Below, one piece after another: positions 24,767-33,187 of a DNA stretch of 64,000 nucleotides (its first letter is position 1; each line of letters begins with the position of its first letter). The notes under the pieces were generated by a model. The model saw only the letters and a list, made by a program, of their open reading frames with translations. It was not told the DNA's origin and did not search any database. The translations under genes and the position numbers were made by a program. Origin of the DNA: an uncultured Draconibacterium sp. (GTDB lineage: Bacteria > Bacteroidota > Bacteroidia > Bacteroidales > Prolixibacteraceae); NCBI RefSeq assembly GCF_963674925.1, contig NZ_OY771645.1, positions 99,475 through 163,474 on the forward strand, written 5' to 3'.

Positions 24767-25573
24767 TTACTCGCTTATAAAACGATAAACATCTTTCAGT
24801 GCACTTGCAAAATTTGCCGGAGTCGGGCTGCATGATGTTTCGGAAGAGATCAAATAAACTTTGTTGTTTTTCACGGCTTCCATTCCCTTGTAGGTGCTCC
24901 ATACTTTTTGTTCCTCCGTGCCAAAACCGCCCATTTCGGCAATAATTATCACATCCGGATTTTTAATCAAAACACTTTCGCGCGTTAAGGTTCCGTGCGT
25001 TAACCCGGAAGCAATATTTGTGGCATTACACAACAGAATAAAATCGTTCATGTAAGTATTGTCCAGTACCGAGAATATGGGATTGGCACCTATCTGAAAA
25101 AATATTTTTGAAGAAGGCAGTTGTTTTGATTTCTCCTGAATTTCAGCGACTGTTTTACGGGCTTTGGCTACCACCTCTGTCGATTGATCTTCGCAACCGA
25201 TCAGCTCGGCTATTTGCAGTGTTTGTTCACAAATTTCGTTAAATGTTCGCGGCGTCTCCAACACCTCAACGCGTAATCCGAGTTTTTCAAGAGTAGCAAT
25301 ATCCTGTGGTTTGGTTAATTTCATGGTTAGTACCAGATCAGGTTTCAATGCGAAAATCTTCTCCACATTTACATCGACCGTTGAACCAATCTCTTCAATT
25401 CCATCGCTCACTGCCTGTACACAATAACTTGTACAACCAACCAGTTTATCTTTTCCGCCAACCAGGTAAATATTTTCGGTAATCGATGGTGCCAGCGAAA
25501 TTACGCGTTTAACGTCCTGTGCAAACACCGAAAAACCGGCGAACAGCAATACAACGAGTATTTTAATTCTCAT
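24767..25573 (-). CDS. btuF: Periplasmic cobalamin-binding protein (BtuF-like)
   Basis: This 268-residue class III substrate-binding protein has a signal peptide (ending FAGFSVFAQD). The first lobe begins KRVISLAPSITENIYLVGG and contains VGCTSYCVQ; a linking helix follows, and the second lobe contains SKIFFQIGANPIFSV and NNKVYLISSE. It delivers cobalamin from BtuB to BtuCD in the periplasm. It is first in its operon, about 50 nt after the expression platform of the second riboswitch. Confidence 0.9.
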   Translation of the reverse strand: MRIKILVVLLFAGFSVFAQDVKRVISLAPSITENIYLVGGKDKLVGCTSYCVQAVSDGIEEIGSTVDVNVEKIFALKPDLVLTMKLTKPQDIATLEKLGLRVEVLETPRTFNEICEQTLQIAELIGCEDQSTEVVAKARKTVAEIQEKSKQLPSSKIFFQIGANPIFSVLDNTYMNDFILLCNATNIASGLTHGTLTRESVLIKNPDVIIIAEMGGFGTEEQKVWSTYKGMEAVKNNKVYLISSETSCSPTPANFASALKDVYRFISE

Positions 25574-25626
25574 CCGTTTAAAATTAACAGGAAATCAGGT
25601 GCAGAAATCAATAGATTGATTCCCGA

Positions 25627-25830
25627 AACTTTGTTCCCGAAGTTCGTTCATCCATATTGTTGGCAGGTCTTCTGACTTATCCCCTTTGATCATTGCCTTC
25701 CCGTCATTGGCTGAACCGACAGTGGCGTGAGTAATGATCAGTTTCAGGATTTACAGCTGCGGGTACAGTTCCGGATTTACACCGGATTCCCTTTTCATCG
25801 TGTTTATAGTGCTATAAACCATCGAACCAA
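25627..25830 (-). promoter_or_regulatory. Cobalamin riboswitch upstream of btuF
   Basis: The minus strand contains GGTTCGATGG at the 5' end, AAAAGGGAATCCGGTG, CTGTACCCGCAGCTGTA, the B12 box (GCCACTG ... GGGAAGGC, 25725-25694) and the closing GTCAGAAGACCTGCC (25676-25662). A downstream hairpin at 25644-25627 has CGGG in its loop, which can pair with the CCCG of L5, as in the btuB riboswitch. It should repress btuF-btuC-btuD when cobalamin is bound. Confidence 0.93.
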
Positions 25831-25839
25831 ACTCGCCGA

Positions 25840-25847
25840 CAAATATA
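25840..25847 (-). promoter_or_regulatory. -7 element driving the btuF riboswitch transcript
   Basis: TATATTTG on the minus strand lies about 10 nt before the aptamer. The sequence after it (TCGGCGAGTTTGGTTC) parallels that of the btuB riboswitch. Confidence 0.68.
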
Positions 25848-25946
25848 AGCAGAATCTTTTCTGCCGGAAAGTTTTCTGATTTCTTTTCTGTTATATGAAG
25901 AGGAGAATTGCTGTGCAGAGGGGGTTAACAACTCTCTATGCGAGTA

Positions 25947-27191
25947 TTATATGCTCATCAGTTCCATGTCGAAATCGGGTTTTTCGCCCGCCGCCAACTG
26001 ACTGATAATTTTTCCTGTTATTGGGCCGAGACTAACTCCCATCATGGCATGACCAGTTGCAACAAGCAGATTATTGTACTTATTGGTTCGGCCAATTATT
26101 GGAACTCCGGTTGGTGTAACCGGTCTCAATCCTTCCCAAATATTCAATTTTTTAGCATCCGGTTTCTCCATGTTTGGCAATGCCTTTTGAGTACGGTTGA
26201 TAATCGCCTGAATACGCTTATATGAAATTTCCCCAATCGTTCCGTTAAATTCCATTCCACTGCCCAAACGCACGGTATCGTCAAATGGCGTTAGTGCAAC
26301 TTTGGCTTCTGTTAAAATCAGTGGTGTTTGTAATTTCAGGCTGTCCTTTTGTAAGTCGAAGCTGTAACCTTTTCCGGCAATCACCGGAACTTTCACACCA
26401 ACAGAACCGGCAAGTTTTGCTGAATAAGCCCCTGTTGCCAGCACAAACTCATCGGCTTTCAGCTTCCCAAAACTGGTCTCCACTGCTATAATTTTACCTT
26501 TTTCAACCTGAAAACTACTTACCGAAGTATCGTATCGAAAACCAACACCCTTCTGTTTTATGTAACTTTTTAGCCAGCGAAGATGTCCTTCCGGCGAAAT
26601 ATTTCCATCGCTTTTGTAAAGCACCGCTCCGGCAACCTGCAAATCAACTTCCGGCTCTATTGTTTTCAATTGTTGTTGGTCGAGGAGTTGCGTTTCAATT
26701 CCAAGATCATTAGCAATTCCGGCCAAAGCAATTTCCTCTTCCAATCCTTTTTCAGTTGTTGCGGCCATCAACAAACCTTTGTTCGTGAAACCACTTTGAT
26801 TGTTGTTTTCAGTACTGAACTCTTCATACAACTTACGGCTTTCGTCATTCAGTTTATACAGCGTTGGAATGGCGCGGGTAACTGCCTTTTTATTGGCAGC
26901 TTTCATAAACTTTAAAAACCACGGAAGCGAGGAAATATTTTTACCCGGCGGAAGATAAACGGGACTGGTTCTGTCGAGCATCATTTTCAGTCCGGAGCGC
27001 AACATTTCGGGCGATGCCAGTGGCACAAAATGACTGGGAACCAGTAGTCCGCAGTTTCCGTACGAACAACCTGTTTCATTGTTTTCGCTGGCGGCTTCAA
27101 TCACTTCCACCTCGAAACCAGCCTGATTCAAATACCAGGCACAATGTAAACCTATTACTCCCGCTCCAATAACAATAATTTTCTTGCTCAT
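25947..27191 (-). CDS. FAD-dependent D-amino-acid oxidoreductase, probable cis-4-hydroxy-D-proline dehydrogenase
   Basis: This 414-residue DadA-like flavoprotein begins with the FAD-binding KKIIVIGAGVIGLHCAWYL. The C-terminal segment has WEGLRPVTPTGVPIIGRTNK and NLLVATGHAMMGVSLGP, typical of DadA/glycine oxidase-type enzymes. Next to a hydroxyproline 2-epimerase it should oxidise cis-4-hydroxy-D-proline to 1-pyrroline-4-hydroxy-2-carboxylate. It is the last gene of the four-gene operon, 6 nt after the epimerase. The substrate is inferred from context; D-proline or another D-amino acid is the alternative. Confidence 0.82.
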   Translation of the reverse strand: MSKKIIVIGAGVIGLHCAWYLNQAGFEVEVIEAASENNETGCSYGNCGLLVPSHFVPLASPEMLRSGLKMMLDRTSPVYLPPGKNISSLPWFLKFMKAANKKAVTRAIPTLYKLNDESRKLYEEFSTENNNQSGFTNKGLLMAATTEKGLEEEIALAGIANDLGIETQLLDQQQLKTIEPEVDLQVAGAVLYKSDGNISPEGHLRWLKSYIKQKGVGFRYDTSVSSFQVEKGKIIAVETSFGKLKADEFVLATGAYSAKLAGSVGVKVPVIAGKGYSFDLQKDSLKLQTPLILTEAKVALTPFDDTVRLGSGMEFNGTIGEISYKRIQAIINRTQKALPNMEKPDAKKLNIWEGLRPVTPTGVPIIGRTNKYNNLLVATGHAMMGVSLGPITGKIISQLAAGEKPDFDMELMSI

Positions 27192-27197
27192 CTTCTG

Positions 27198-28214
27198 CTA
27201 TAGTTTTCCTACCACCCTAAATCCGTGTGCATACGGATCGTCCTCATCGTCGATAATAATATGATTATAGCCCGTAACTTTTGCCCAGCCTTCAATTCCC
27301 GGAACAATGGCATCGAAATCGCCCACTTTTTGCTGCTGCTCAACGGTACCGATAAACTGGCTGCCAATAACACTTTCGTGTAGGAAGGTAGAGCCCAACT
27401 GAAGTTTTCCGTTGGAGAACCACTGCGCCATCCGAGCTGAAGTTCCTGTACCGCACGGGCAACGATCAATAGCTTTCTCGCCATAAAAAACAGCGTTACG
27501 CGCATCGGCTTCTTCACTTTTTGTATTTCCGGTCCAGAGTACATGACTCAATCCACAGATCTTTTCGTTTTGCGGATGTACAAAACTGTATTTTTCATTC
27601 AAGCCTTTCCTCACCGCACCACTAAAAGTGATCAGTTCGTCTGCAGTAAAATTGTGCAATCCCGAGAAATTAGGCTGTTCATCAACAATGGCGTAAAAGT
27701 TTCCACCGTAAGATACATCAACAGTCAATTCGCCTAAATGCGGACTTTCAACTGTTAGATTTCGTGCATATAAAAACGACGGGACATTAATGATTTTCAC
27801 CGATGTTACTTTGCCTTTTTCATTCTGTTTGTAATGTGCCAAAACCAATCCGGCAGGTGTTTCCAAACGAACTATTCCGGGAGTATGCGGCACAATCAAA
27901 CCTTCCTCAACAGCAATGGTAACGGTGCCAATGGTTCCGTGCCCACACATAGGCAAACAACCACTTGTTTCGATGAAAAGAATTCCCGCGTCGTTGTGCG
28001 GATTTTCCGGAGGAAAAATAAAACTCCCCGACATTTGCTCGTGGCCCCGGGGTTCGAACATTAAACCTGTGCGAATCCAGTCGTATTCCTCGAGGAAATG
28101 CTCGCGTTTCTCAAAAATACTTTTCCCCTTTAAGCGGGGAACACCACCGGCCACTACCCGCACCGGATTGCCGCAGGTATGTCCATCGATACAAAAAAAT
28201 GATCTTCTTGTCAT
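27198..28214 (-). CDS. 4-hydroxyproline 2-epimerase (proline racemase family)
   Basis: This 338-residue enzyme inverts the alpha carbon of trans-4-hydroxy-L-proline. Both catalytic cysteines are present: Cys90 in GCLPMCGHGTIGT and Cys254 in DRCPCGTGTSARMA. That separates it from trans-3-hydroxyproline dehydratases, which have a Thr/Ser at one of these positions. The N-terminal FFCIDGHTCGNPVRVV is typical. Neighbouring dehydrogenase, aldolase-family deaminase and semialdehyde dehydrogenase complete the hydroxyproline pathway. Confidence 0.9.
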   Translation of the reverse strand: MTRRSFFCIDGHTCGNPVRVVAGGVPRLKGKSIFEKREHFLEEYDWIRTGLMFEPRGHEQMSGSFIFPPENPHNDAGILFIETSGCLPMCGHGTIGTVTIAVEEGLIVPHTPGIVRLETPAGLVLAHYKQNEKGKVTSVKIINVPSFLYARNLTVESPHLGELTVDVSYGGNFYAIVDEQPNFSGLHNFTADELITFSGAVRKGLNEKYSFVHPQNEKICGLSHVLWTGNTKSEEADARNAVFYGEKAIDRCPCGTGTSARMAQWFSNGKLQLGSTFLHESVIGSQFIGTVEQQQKVGDFDAIVPGIEGWAKVTGYNHIIIDDEDDPYAHGFRVVGKL

Positions 28215-28242
28215 TATCAGCTATTAAAAAACCATAACTATA

Positions 28243-29724
28243 CTATTTAACCGCGGCGTTAGTCCACGTGTCGTTCACTACTCTCCAAATTTTTAGAGGG
28301 TTGCTGTTTTGCAGCTCAGCAGGTAATAAACTGTCAGGAAAATCCTGGTAAGCCACCGGACGAACGAAACGTTTTATAGCACTCACTCCAACCGATGTAA
28401 AGCGCGAATCGCTTGCTGCCGGGAAAGGTCCACCGTGCTGCATAGCCGCACAAACCTCAACACCTGTTGGCACTCCGTTTAACAAGAGTCGGCCACATTT
28501 TACGAGCAAGGCATCTACAATTTCCTGGTTCTTCGGCAACTCACTTTCTTTTGCATGAACAGTGGCCGTTAACTGGCCTTTTAAGCCGTTCACCACAGCA
28601 AGGAGTTCAGCCTTATTTTCACAAACTACCAGCAAACTGAAAGGGCCGAAAACCTCTTCGTGCAAGTGTGGATTTTTAATAAAATCAGCGCCAGAAACTG
28701 TTGCAAGAGCAGGAGGAACATTGCCTGTTTCTTCTTCGCCGATTCCTGTTCCTAGTAGCTTCACCTCCGAATGCGAGAATATTTTATCCTTATTCAATTC
28801 GTAATTTCGGAGCACTGAAGTGCTAAACATTTGAGAACCTTTGGTTGCGGCAACCTCTTTTGCCAGTTCTTCCACAAACGCTTCGTATCCCTCTGTTTTT
28901 GTGGTTATCAGCAATCCGGGATTGGTACAAAACTGACCTGCTCCAAGATTTACAGAAGCAACCAGTTTTGAGGCAATAGCTGCATGGTCTTTAGCCAATG
29001 CTTCCTCCATTACAACCACCGGATTGACACTTCCCATTTCAGCAAAAACAGGAATTGGCTCTTCGCGTTCTGCTGCCAGTTTCACCAGTGCCATTCCCCC
29101 CTGATACGAGCCGGTAAAACCGACAGCTTTTGTAACCGGATGTTTCACCAACAACTGACCAGATTCGTAACTTGCATCGTCGATAAAGCCAAAAGTTCCG
29201 GCAGGCAATTCACATTTTTCAACAGCCTTATTAATGGCTGCTGCCACCAAAGCTCCGGTTTTCGGATGAGCGGGATGACCTTTTACAACCACCGGATTTC
29301 CTCCTGCCAAAGCAGAAGCAGTATCACCACCGGCAACAGAAAATGCGAGGGGAAAATTACCGGCGCCAAAAACCACAACCGGACCAAGCGGCACCAGTTT
29401 TTTTCTGATATCAGGTTTTGGCAGTGGCTCGCGCCCCGGATCACCAACATCGATGGTAGCTTCGCACCACGATCCTTCGTCGATCAGGTCAGCAAACTTA
29501 TTCAGCTGGCCAACAGTACGTCCACGTTCTCCGCGAACACGAGCTACAGGCAAATTGGATTCAGCCATCACGGTTTCCACCAATTCGTCGCCAATATTCA
29601 TGATCTCCTCACCGATCGTCCGCAAAAAAACAGCTCGCTTTTCTGCAGAAACTTTCTTAAACACGTTGAAAGCTTCAGAAGCCTTCAACATTATCTCATT
29701 AATTTGGTCTTTCAATTCTGCCAT
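28243..29724 (-). CDS. 2-oxoglutarate semialdehyde dehydrogenase (aldehyde dehydrogenase family)
   Basis: This 493-residue aldehyde dehydrogenase has catalytic Cys266 in GAGQFCTNPG and general base Glu229 in VFAEMGSVNPVVV, with the coenzyme segment GFTGSYQGG. It resembles the 2,5-dioxovalerate / KGSA dehydrogenase branch, which often has GQFCTNPGL. It should oxidise 2-oxoglutarate semialdehyde to 2-oxoglutarate, the last step of hydroxyproline degradation, feeding the citric acid cycle. Its start lies 3 nt from the upstream gene's stop. Confidence 0.87.
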   Translation of the reverse strand: MAELKDQINEIMLKASEAFNVFKKVSAEKRAVFLRTIGEEIMNIGDELVETVMAESNLPVARVRGERGRTVGQLNKFADLIDEGSWCEATIDVGDPGREPLPKPDIRKKLVPLGPVVVFGAGNFPLAFSVAGGDTASALAGGNPVVVKGHPAHPKTGALVAAAINKAVEKCELPAGTFGFIDDASYESGQLLVKHPVTKAVGFTGSYQGGMALVKLAAEREEPIPVFAEMGSVNPVVVMEEALAKDHAAIASKLVASVNLGAGQFCTNPGLLITTKTEGYEAFVEELAKEVAATKGSQMFSTSVLRNYELNKDKIFSHSEVKLLGTGIGEEETGNVPPALATVSGADFIKNPHLHEEVFGPFSLLVVCENKAELLAVVNGLKGQLTATVHAKESELPKNQEIVDALLVKCGRLLLNGVPTGVEVCAAMQHGGPFPAASDSRFTSVGVSAIKRFVRPVAYQDFPDSLLPAELQNSNPLKIWRVVNDTWTNAAVK

Positions 29725-29727
29725 ACT

Positions 29728-30621
29728 CTAAAATTTTGGTCGGTTTGCCAATGCAGTTTCAATAGTTGCAATGATCGATTCGCGTTCTGCTCCCGTGATC
29801 ATTTTTCGAGGAGCGCGCACATATTCAGTTCCGATACCGGTGTACACCTCACAAAGTTTAATGTACTGAACCAGTTTAGCGTGGATATCCATTTCGAAAA
29901 GTGGCATAAACCAACGGTACAATTCCAATGCTTCATCAATTTTTCCGGCCTTGGCCAACTCATACAACACCACTGTTTCTTTTGGGAAAGCACAAACCAA
30001 ACCAGCGACCAAACCATCGCCCCCCAACAACAACGACTCCAAACAAAGCGTGTCAACACCGCCTAGAATTTTAAAACGATCGCCTAAAGCATTCTTTAAC
30101 CTTGTAATATTTGTCAGGTCGCGCGTTGATTCTTTTACTGCTTCGATATTCGGTGTATCTTTCAGTTTCTCAAACATCGGAACCGTAATCTCAATTTTGT
30201 AATCAACCGGATTATTGTACAGCAAAATGGGTAACGAAGTAGCTTCGGCCACAGTTTTAAAATACTCCACTGTTTCATCGGCATCGGCTTTATATAAAAG
30301 TGGTGGAAGCAACATCAAACCATCGGCACCATTTGCTTCGGCCTGTTTGGATGCCTCAACAGCATTTACTGTGCTCGATTCGGCAATGTTCATAATAACG
30401 GGTACCTGTTCGCGATATGGCTGAAGCGATTTTACTAGCTCAACTTTCTCTTCGTTGCTCAACGTGCTTGATTCACCCAGCGAACCACCGATAATAATTC
30501 CTGAAACTCCTGATTCGATCTGGAATTCGATGTTCTTGATAAAAGCAGGAATATCCAGCTCTCCGTTTTCCTTAAATTTTGTTGTTACTGCGGGATAAAC
30601 CCCTGTCCATGTTGGTCTCAT
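29728..30621 (-). CDS. DHDPS/NAL-family enzyme, probable 1-pyrroline-4-hydroxy-2-carboxylate deaminase
   Basis: This 297-residue TIM-barrel protein of the dihydrodipicolinate synthase superfamily has Schiff-base Lys163 in IEAVKEST, Tyr135 in ILLYNNPVDY and GGSLGESSTLSNEEK near residues 46-60. In hydroxyproline operons this family member deaminates and dehydrates 1-pyrroline-4-hydroxy-2-carboxylate to 2-oxoglutarate semialdehyde. It is the first gene of the operon, with a candidate promoter at 30658-30665. True DapA is less likely given the context. Confidence 0.84.
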   Translation of the reverse strand: MRPTWTGVYPAVTTKFKENGELDIPAFIKNIEFQIESGVSGIIIGGSLGESSTLSNEEKVELVKSLQPYREQVPVIMNIAESSTVNAVEASKQAEANGADGLMLLPPLLYKADADETVEYFKTVAEATSLPILLYNNPVDYKIEITVPMFEKLKDTPNIEAVKESTRDLTNITRLKNALGDRFKILGGVDTLCLESLLLGGDGLVAGLVCAFPKETVVLYELAKAGKIDEALELYRWFMPLFEMDIHAKLVQYIKLCEVYTGIGTEYVRAPRKMITGAERESIIATIETALANRPKF

Positions 30622-30657
30622 ATTTTCTTTCCAATTTTTAATAACTAATTATTATCA

Positions 30658-30665
30658 CAAATTTA
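30658..30665 (-). promoter_or_regulatory. Candidate -7 element for the hydroxyproline operon
   Basis: TAAATTTG on the minus strand matches TAnnTTTG and gives a leader of about 30 nt to the first gene. It lies in the 178-nt divergent region shared with the AraC-type regulator gene, where an operator would be expected. Confidence 0.55.
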
Positions 30666-30799
30666 AAGGAGTTAAACACCTTTTTATTTTCTTATTTTAT
30701 CCATTTTTTGAACTATTTTACCCTTTTAAGGTTTTACAGGATATTATCATGGTAATTGAGAACAATTTTCAGAGAAGAACATTTACCGATCGATAGAAA

Positions 30800-31675
30800 A
30801 TGAAGGCAGTACGTTTTGTAATTCCAAAGACAGGAGGAAACTCTTTCCGGCTCCAAATTGACGATGGAGCACACTTTTATGATACCATACATTATCATCC
30901 TGAGCACCAGATTACTTATATTGTTAAAGGTGAAGGCACCAGTTTTATCGGAAACCATGTGGAACGTTTTCAGCCGGGCGACGTGTTTTTTATTGGGAAG
31001 AATGTGCCGCACGTTACCAAATGCGACGAATCGTATTATCAACCCGACAGCAACCTGGAGGTGTTAAGTATTTCCCTGTTTTTTAAAGACGAGACTTTTG
31101 GGAATCAGTTTTTTGAAATTCCTGAAATGGCACACATAAAACACTTGCTCGACAAAGCATCAATGGGAATTAAAATTGACGGTCCGGATAAAACAGCGTT
31201 GATTGAATGGATAAAACAATGCCCCAAAGCCAATGGATTCAAGCGCTTTCAATTACTTATGAGTATTTTGAATACTTTCGCTCACTCCGAAGATTTGCGC
31301 ACCTTGTCATCGGTGAGTTACCGCACACCAACCCGCGAATCGGACAACGAACGTATTAATGTGATCTTTAACTTTCTATCAAAAAACTTCCGCAACGAAG
31401 TAAATCTGGGGCAACTTGCCGATGTGGCAAACATGACTCCCAACTCGTTTTGTCGTTATTTTAAACAACGAACAGGCAAAGCTTATTCTGAATTTCTGAA
31501 CGATATGCGCATTGAATATGCGGGGAAACTAATAGCCGGAAGTAATGAGAATTTTGGGAATATTGCCATAAAATGTGGCTACAACAGCATTTCATATTTT
31601 AATCGACAATTTAAACGGATTAACGGCATATCACCTTTACAATACCGGAAAAAATTTAAAGGCGGCTCTGTATAG
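30800..31675 (+). CDS. AraC-family transcriptional regulator of the hydroxyproline operon (predicted)
   Basis: This 291-residue regulator has an N-terminal cupin sensor domain (YHPEHQITYIVKGEGTSFIG, FQPGDVFFIGKNVPHV) and a C-terminal double helix-turn-helix at about residues 190-285 (LGQLADVANMTPNSFCRYFK and FGNIAIKCGYNSISYFNRQF). It is transcribed divergently from the hydroxyproline genes, the usual position for a local activator sensing the substrate. The last 20 bp overlap the 3' end of truA on the opposite strand. Confidence 0.88.
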   Translation: MKAVRFVIPKTGGNSFRLQIDDGAHFYDTIHYHPEHQITYIVKGEGTSFIGNHVERFQPGDVFFIGKNVPHVTKCDESYYQPDSNLEVLSISLFFKDETFGNQFFEIPEMAHIKHLLDKASMGIKIDGPDKTALIEWIKQCPKANGFKRFQLLMSILNTFAHSEDLRTLSSVSYRTPTRESDNERINVIFNFLSKNFRNEVNLGQLADVANMTPNSFCRYFKQRTGKAYSEFLNDMRIEYAGKLIAGSNENFGNIAIKCGYNSISYFNRQFKRINGISPLQYRKKFKGGSV

Positions 31676-32414
31676 AATCTGGGTATTCAATATCGACCAG
31701 AAACAATCCTTGCGCCGGTGCTGATGCTCCTGCTGCACCACGATCTTGTTTTTCAATAATATCGCAGAATTGTTGAATACTGAGTTTGCCCTGCCCCACT
31801 TCCAGCAAAGTTCCCACAATGGCACGCACCATATTACGCAAAAAACGATCGGCTTTAATTGTAAATTGTAATCGTTCGCCACGCTGCGTCCATTCGGCCT
31901 GCATAATTGTGCAGTTATTGGTCTTTACATCCGTGTGCAGACGGCTGAAGCTGGTAAAATCATTGTAATTAAAAAGCTTTTGTGCTGCCTGGTTCATTTT
32001 ATCTACATCGAGTGGTTTCAGGTATTTATGGCTCGTTTCAATAGCAAACGGATCTTTTTCGGTGGAGATAAAATAATGATAAGTACGTGAAGTAGCGCTA
32101 AACCGGGCATGTGCGTCATCATCTACCGGCCACACTTTTTGTACGGCAATATCCGAAGGTAAAAAGCTGTTGAGTTTATAAACGATATCCAGGTTTTCGG
32201 GAATACCATTTTCGGTGTCAAAATGCAGGATAAAATACGAAGCATGTACACCGGTATCAGTTCGTCCGGCTCCAACCACAGCTATTTTCTCACGCAGAAT
32301 TTTTGATAATGCGTCCTCCATCACCTCCTGAACAGAAACTGCATTGGGCTGAATTTGCCAACCGTGGTAACTGGTTCCCTTGTAACTGAGTTGTAAAAAA
32401 TAGCGTTGTGGCAT
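31656..32414 (-). CDS. truA: tRNA pseudouridine(38-40) synthase TruA
   Basis: This 252-residue enzyme modifies U38-40 in the anticodon arm of tRNAs. Catalytic Asp53 is in the signature VGAGRTDTGVHA; LQLSYKGTSYHGWQIQPN at the N-terminus and FLRNMVRAIVGTLLEVG near the C-terminus are characteristic. It is monocistronic here, convergent and overlapping by 20 bp with the AraC-type gene. A perfect 14-bp inverted repeat lies just upstream of its start. Confidence 0.95.
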   Translation of the reverse strand: MPQRYFLQLSYKGTSYHGWQIQPNAVSVQEVMEDALSKILREKIAVVGAGRTDTGVHASYFILHFDTENGIPENLDIVYKLNSFLPSDIAVQKVWPVDDDAHARFSATSRTYHYFISTEKDPFAIETSHKYLKPLDVDKMNQAAQKLFNYNDFTSFSRLHTDVKTNNCTIMQAEWTQRGERLQFTIKADRFLRNMVRAIVGTLLEVGQGKLSIQQFCDIIEKQDRGAAGASAPAQGLFLVDIEYPDSIQSRL

Positions 32415-32442
32415 TGTTCTTTTTTTCAGGCGTAAAATTATA

Positions 32443-32490
32443 CCAATTCTGAAAATGATTTAGTTATTACTTAATTATTTTCAGAATTGG
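32443..32490. repeat. Perfect 14-bp inverted repeat upstream of truA
   Basis: CCAATTCTGAAAAT (32443-32456) and ATTTTCAGAATTGG (32477-32490) flank a 20-nt AT-rich loop. It begins 28 nt upstream of the truA start codon, so it could be an operator, an mRNA leader hairpin or a short palindromic mobile repeat. No flanking direct repeat is obvious. Confidence 0.7.
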
Positions 32491-33171
32491 GTAAATGCCG
32501 ATATATAAAAACAAAGTTATTGAGAGTTTGCGAAACAATGATTAAATGTTTTTAATAATCGGTATTACGGAAAAAGTTGAAAGTTGAGACCAGCTTTGCT
32601 GGGCGAGATCCCGACCACAGCGTCGGGACCAAAAATTAATATAAATTACTGTAAAAAATAGCCGCCTCTCTTTTTCAGAGAGGCGGCCCCAGTTAACCCC
32701 AAACACGCGGCTTCAGAACGAAGCCTAAAAGTTTTTGAAAGTATTCATTAACTTTTATAATCCTATCCCTTGAGTTTCTAATGCAATTTGAGCTGTTTTA
32801 AAAGTAGGTTTTAATCCTCCCAAAAGTATCTGTTGTAACTACTTATACTTTACAATTTATGGAGTTAAAACTTTTCATTGTTTGTTTTAATTTGGCGGCC
32901 CTTAAAAAAGAGGCGGTCAGGTTTATTTATTAAAATTAAAGCAATAATTCAATAAAAACAAGAGGCATAAAGATGTTGTTTAACAATAAAACCTAAGAAC
33001 TGAAATTTTGACACTTCCCAAAATACTGACTTTCAACTGCAATATAAACACACTTCAAATCAACTGACAACCAGACAGCTATGCCTGAAATATTTTCAGA
33101 AATTCAGGCATGGTATACCTTTTGATTTTTTCTTTCCGTAAAGTTCAATGAATTGTTTAACCATAAAAGTT
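32491..33171. other. Long intergenic region with several hairpins, no supported protein gene
   Basis: Three tight hairpins occur on the plus strand: TCCCGAC/GTCGGGA (32609-32628), GCCGCCTCTCT/AGAGAGGCGGC (32661-32687) and GGCTTC/GAAGCC (32709-32725). A partial echo of the second, GGCGGCCCTTAAAAAAGAGG, lies at 32894-32913. The only small frame noted, 24 codons starting at 32869, overlaps this echo and is not supported. The region could encode a structured RNA or contain decayed repeats. The last ~200 nt should hold the hsp20 promoter, which I could not place. Confidence 0.4.
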
Positions 33172-33179
33172 AAAGGAGG
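33172..33179 (+). promoter_or_regulatory. Strong Shine-Dalgarno sequence of the hsp20 gene
   Basis: AAAGGAGG is followed by 8 nt before the ATG at 33188. Most genes in this window have no recognisable Shine-Dalgarno, as expected for Bacteroidota, so this near-perfect site is an exception. It fits a gene that must be translated strongly under stress. Confidence 0.8.
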
Positions 33180-33187
33180 ATAAAGTC

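Noticed and set aside
28984..30066. 360-codon plus-strand frame opposite the hydroxyproline genes
   Set aside because: It is antisense to the aldehyde dehydrogenase and DHDPS-family genes, both of which have intact catalytic motifs. The frame product is His/Ser/Phe-rich without a domain.
32869..32943. 24-codon frame beginning MELKLFIVCFN
   Set aside because: It is very short and overlaps the hairpin echo, with no conservation evidence available. Not supported as a gene.
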